DNA from: DATJGR01 sp035494855
GTDB lineage: Bacteria; Pseudomonadota; Gammaproteobacteria; Pseudomonadales; Azotimanducaceae
Assembly: GCA_035494855.1 (NCBI GenBank)
Contig: DATJGR010000027.1
Coordinates: 1-15,466 of the forward strand
Direction: 5' to 3'
Length of the DNA stretch: 15,466 bases
Shown here: piece by piece, positions 13,575 through 15,466 of the stretch
Numbering within the stretch: the first letter of the stretch is position 1
How the letters are laid out: the number at the start of each line of letters is the position of its first letter
Notes under the pieces: generated by a model
The model's input: only the letters and a program-made list of their open reading frames with translations
What the model was told of the DNA's origin: nothing
Databases searched by the model: none
Translations under genes and position numbers: made by a program

Positions 13575-14285
13575 TCAACGAACCTTCGGCAGTTCCTGTT
13601 GGAGGTCGTGGCACATGACTGCCAGGAAGACCACGAGCCCAACGTAGAAGAAGCCGTAGTTCGCGCGCGCTTCGAAGCTGACGTTGTAGTACGCGCGCTC
13701 TTCATCGGTTTGCGGGCCGCGCCAGGCTTTCATCACCTGCGGCAGTGCGAGCAGCGCCATGATCATCAGCAGCGGGCTCGGCCGGTAAAGGAACATCGCG
13801 ACGAGGATCGGCGCGCCGATCAGCCACAGCTTCGGCGAAATGACGGCGGTGACGCGGCCGCCGTCGAAAGGCGACAGCGGGATCAGATTGATCAGATTGA
13901 TGAAGAAGCCGGCATAGCTGAGTGCCAGGAGCAAAGGGCTGTCGAACTGCCGCGCCAGATAGAAGCAGAGCAGGGCACCGAGCGTACCCACCAACGGACC
14001 GGCCAAGCCGACGTAAGCTTCCACCTCGGCGTCGTGCGGCAGCTCCTTCATCTGGATCCAGGCGCCGACGAATGGAATGAACGTGGGCGCGCCGACGTCG
14101 AGGCCGCGCCGGCGCGCGGCGATGTAGTGTCCCATCTCGTGAACGAAGATCAGCGCGACGAATCCGATCGCGTACCACCAGCCGAAGATCCACGAATACG
14201 CGACGACCGACAGCAGCATCGTGCCGCCGGTGAGAAGTATCTTGCCGAACTTCAGTCCGCCCAGGAGCAGCAGCAGCGTTTTCAA
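13575..14285 (-). CDS. Site-2 protease family zinc metalloprotease (M50)
   Basis: A 236-residue multi-pass membrane protein of the site-2 protease family, which cuts substrates within the membrane. The zinc motif HEMGH is at 49-53 and the third-ligand motif, NLIPLSPFDGGR with Asp141, is at 133-144. Hydrophobic segments surround both, and more follow at about 155-185 and 211-225. There is no PDZ domain, unlike RseP. TTG 14285 is chosen as start: it overlaps the previous stop as TTGA, has GGAA 7 nt upstream, and gives the N-terminus MKTLLLLLGGLKFGK. A GTG at 14333 would add 16 residues inside the upstream gene and is less likely. It is the last gene of a three-gene minus-strand unit and ends 18 bases from the convergent P450. 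The substrate is unknown. Confidence 0.85.
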   Translation of the reverse strand: MKTLLLLLGGLKFGKILLTGGTMLLSVVAYSWIFGWWYAIGFVALIFVHEMGHYIAARRRGLDVGAPTFIPFVGAWIQMKELPHDAEVEAYVGLAGPLVGTLGALLCFYLARQFDSPLLLALSYAGFFINLINLIPLSPFDGGRVTAVISPKLWLIGAPILVAMFLYRPSPLLMIMALLALPQVMKAWRGPQTDEERAYYNVSFEARANYGFFYVGLVVFLAVMCHDLQQELPKVR

Positions 14286-15235
14286 ACGGGCGTTCCGGAA
14301 TCCTTGTTGCTGCGACCGCGGAGCCGCGACCACAGTCCGCCGCCGAGCGCAGCGGCACCGAGCGCGATCACTTTCGCGAACTTGAGCAGGAATGCGCCGC
14401 CGATCGCGAGCAGGCCGAGCTTCTTCGCCGCAACGCCCGCGACGAGCGCCGCGAGACCGTATGCGGCCACTTTGTCGGTGGACGCGTCGAAATCGGTGTA
14501 ACGCTTGCCGTCGTTGAAGGTGACTGCCGACAACAGTTCCTGTGCCGACGGTTTGTCGGCCTCGACGCGCGACGAAGTGGTGACGAGGTTGAGCGAGATG
14601 TAGCCGTCGCGCCCCAGCGCGTACGTGTTGTAGTTGATCGTGGGATCCGCGTCTTCCTGATCCTTCAGCGTGGCTTCCGCGGACCAGACGAGGCGGTGCG
14701 TGCCGCTTTCGTACTTCGGCACTTCGACCCAGCGCGTCACCGTCAAAGCAGGAATTCCCATCTCGGCGCGTTCGTCGTTACCGGCTTCGGTTCCGTCTTT
14801 GAGGCTTTGCAACAGCTCGTCGGCATTCCAGTTCTTCGCATCGTCGTCTTTCACGTAGCCCGAGTCTTCGAACTGGATGCTGACGAACCACGTTTGCGAT
14901 TGCCATTCCGGGAAGACCAGGCCGATGAAATCGTCGCTCGTTCGATTGCCCATCGACCGCATCAGCGCGGCTGCCTGCTCCTGCGGTACGAACCCGTAAC
15001 CGGACGGCAGTGCAAGCTGGGCCTGATCGCGCAATGCGATCGTGTTCGGACCATGAATCATCGCGGCGCCGGCCGCCTGCCACACCGCCTGGGCCTTCTG
15101 CTGTGCCGGCGACGGTGCCTGTTCGGCGTCGTCGACCTCGTCGGCGGCAACGGCGCAGGCCATCTGCATCATGATGCTCAAGCACAACGCCCACGAGAGC
15201 AGCGCCGAGTTCATCCGCCGCACATCGTTGCTCAT
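14282..15235 (-). CDS. DUF2167 family membrane-anchored periplasmic protein
   Basis: A 317-residue protein of the DUF2167 family, of unknown function. A signal-like segment (about 8-30, ending CAVA) predicts export. The family core follows: LALPSGYGFVPQEQAAALMRSMGN, WFVSIQFEDSGYVKDDDAKNW, then NDERAEMGIPALTVTRWVEVPKYESGTHRLVWS and INYNTYALGRDGYISLNLV. A hydrophobic stretch at about 256-303 would anchor the C-terminus in the inner membrane, with a short basic tail (SRLRGRSNK) presumably in the cytoplasm. ATG 15235 overlaps the preceding stop as ATGA; ATG 15214 is a possible later start. The stop overlaps the site-2 protease start, so the two are translationally linked. Confidence 0.85.
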   Translation of the reverse strand: MSNDVRRMNSALLSWALCLSIMMQMACAVAADEVDDAEQAPSPAQQKAQAVWQAAGAAMIHGPNTIALRDQAQLALPSGYGFVPQEQAAALMRSMGNRTSDDFIGLVFPEWQSQTWFVSIQFEDSGYVKDDDAKNWNADELLQSLKDGTEAGNDERAEMGIPALTVTRWVEVPKYESGTHRLVWSAEATLKDQEDADPTINYNTYALGRDGYISLNLVTTSSRVEADKPSAQELLSAVTFNDGKRYTDFDASTDKVAAYGLAALVAGVAAKKLGLLAIGGAFLLKFAKVIALGAAALGGGLWSRLRGRSNKDSGTPV

Positions 15236-15466
15236 CTTGGTTCGCAGATGAAGACCGGAATGTCGCGCGTGGTGCGCTTCTGATACGTCTCGTACGACGG
15301 ATACGCAGCGACACAGCGCGGCCACACCTGCGCCTTTTCCTCAGACGACGCCAGACGCGCGCGCAGCCTCAACGTGTTCTCCTTCACCTGCACCTCGATG
15401 TCCGGATGCGCGACCAGGTTGTAATACCACACCGGGTTCTTGGGTGCGCCACCGAGCGATGCCACC
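15232..15466 (-). CDS. Deazaflavin-dependent nitroreductase (Ddn)-family protein, 5' part missing
   Basis: Only the C-terminal 78 or so residues are inside the window; the reading frame continues past the right edge. VASLGGAPKNPVWYYNLVAHPDIEVQV, then a strand with RARLAS, and WPRCVAAYPSYETYQKRTTRDIPVFICEP fit the Ddn/Rv3547-like split-barrel family. Those proteins use F420 or a related flavin or heme cofactor, or serve roles not yet known. The GTG at 15465 encodes a conserved internal valine and is not the start; a normal family member is about 140-150 residues. The stop overlaps the DUF2167 start (ATGA), making this the first visible gene of the unit. Family call is good; cofactor is not known. 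Confidence 0.8.
   Translation of the reverse strand, partial: VASLGGAPKNPVWYYNLVAHPDIEVQVKENTLRLRARLASSEEKAQVWPRCVAAYPSYETYQKRTTRDIPVFICEPR

Overview
The window is a GC-rich, gene-dense piece of a bacterial chromosome. Gene content suggests a Proteobacterium, plausibly a high-GC gammaproteobacterium of the Steroidobacter/Nevskia/Xanthomonadales kind. The clues are a nu-class glutathione transferase, a DUF2167 gene paired with a site-2 protease, a CopK-like periplasmic copper protein, tandem soluble P450s and a secreted tannase-family esterase. No rRNA, tRNA, transposase, integrase or CRISPR array was seen, and no gap between genes exceeds about 125 bases. The taxonomic call is inference only.

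Layout. (1) Positions 2-923, + strand: the 3' end of a metallo-beta-lactamase-fold hydrolase, overlapped by an exported DUF3237 protein that starts at TTG. (2) 928-2490, - strand: a secreted tannase/feruloyl-esterase-family hydrolase. (3) 2608-5953, + strand: an operon of nu-class GST, exported proline-iminopeptidase-like alpha/beta hydrolase and cytoplasmic formylglycine-type sulfatase, with an 18-bp imperfect palindrome at its head. (4) 6061-10006, + strand: a copper-handling cassette of a CopK-like protein, a Met/Cys/His-rich protein with two 31-residue repeats, a Cu(I) P-type ATPase with YHS and heavy-metal-binding N-terminal domains, a small His-tailed DUF2933 membrane protein and an SRPBCC-fold protein. 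(5) 10047-11104, - strand: a di-heme membrane cytochrome b and a tetraheme periplasmic cytochrome c, overlapping by 4 nt. (6) 11188-13556, + strand: two soluble class I-type cytochrome P450s in tandem. (7) 13575-15466, - strand: a deazaflavin-dependent nitroreductase-family gene (5' part cut off), a DUF2167 protein and a site-2 metalloprotease, chained by 4-nt overlaps.

How the genes may work together. Regions 1-3 and 6 look like scattered peripheral catabolism or detoxification: ester, sulfate and thiol chemistry plus oxygenation. No complete pathway and no P450 redox partner is present. Region 4 fits periplasmic copper capture plus cytoplasmic Cu(I) export, but no copper regulator or multicopper oxidase lies in the window. 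Region 5 could carry electrons from membrane quinol to the periplasm. Region 7 pairs an intramembrane protease with a membrane-anchored protein that may be its partner or substrate.

The most notable points are the internally repeated Cys/Met protein in the copper cassette, the four-Met spacing kept in the CopK-like protein, the paired absence of both cysteines of the tannase CS-D-HC motif, and the b/c cytochrome pair.
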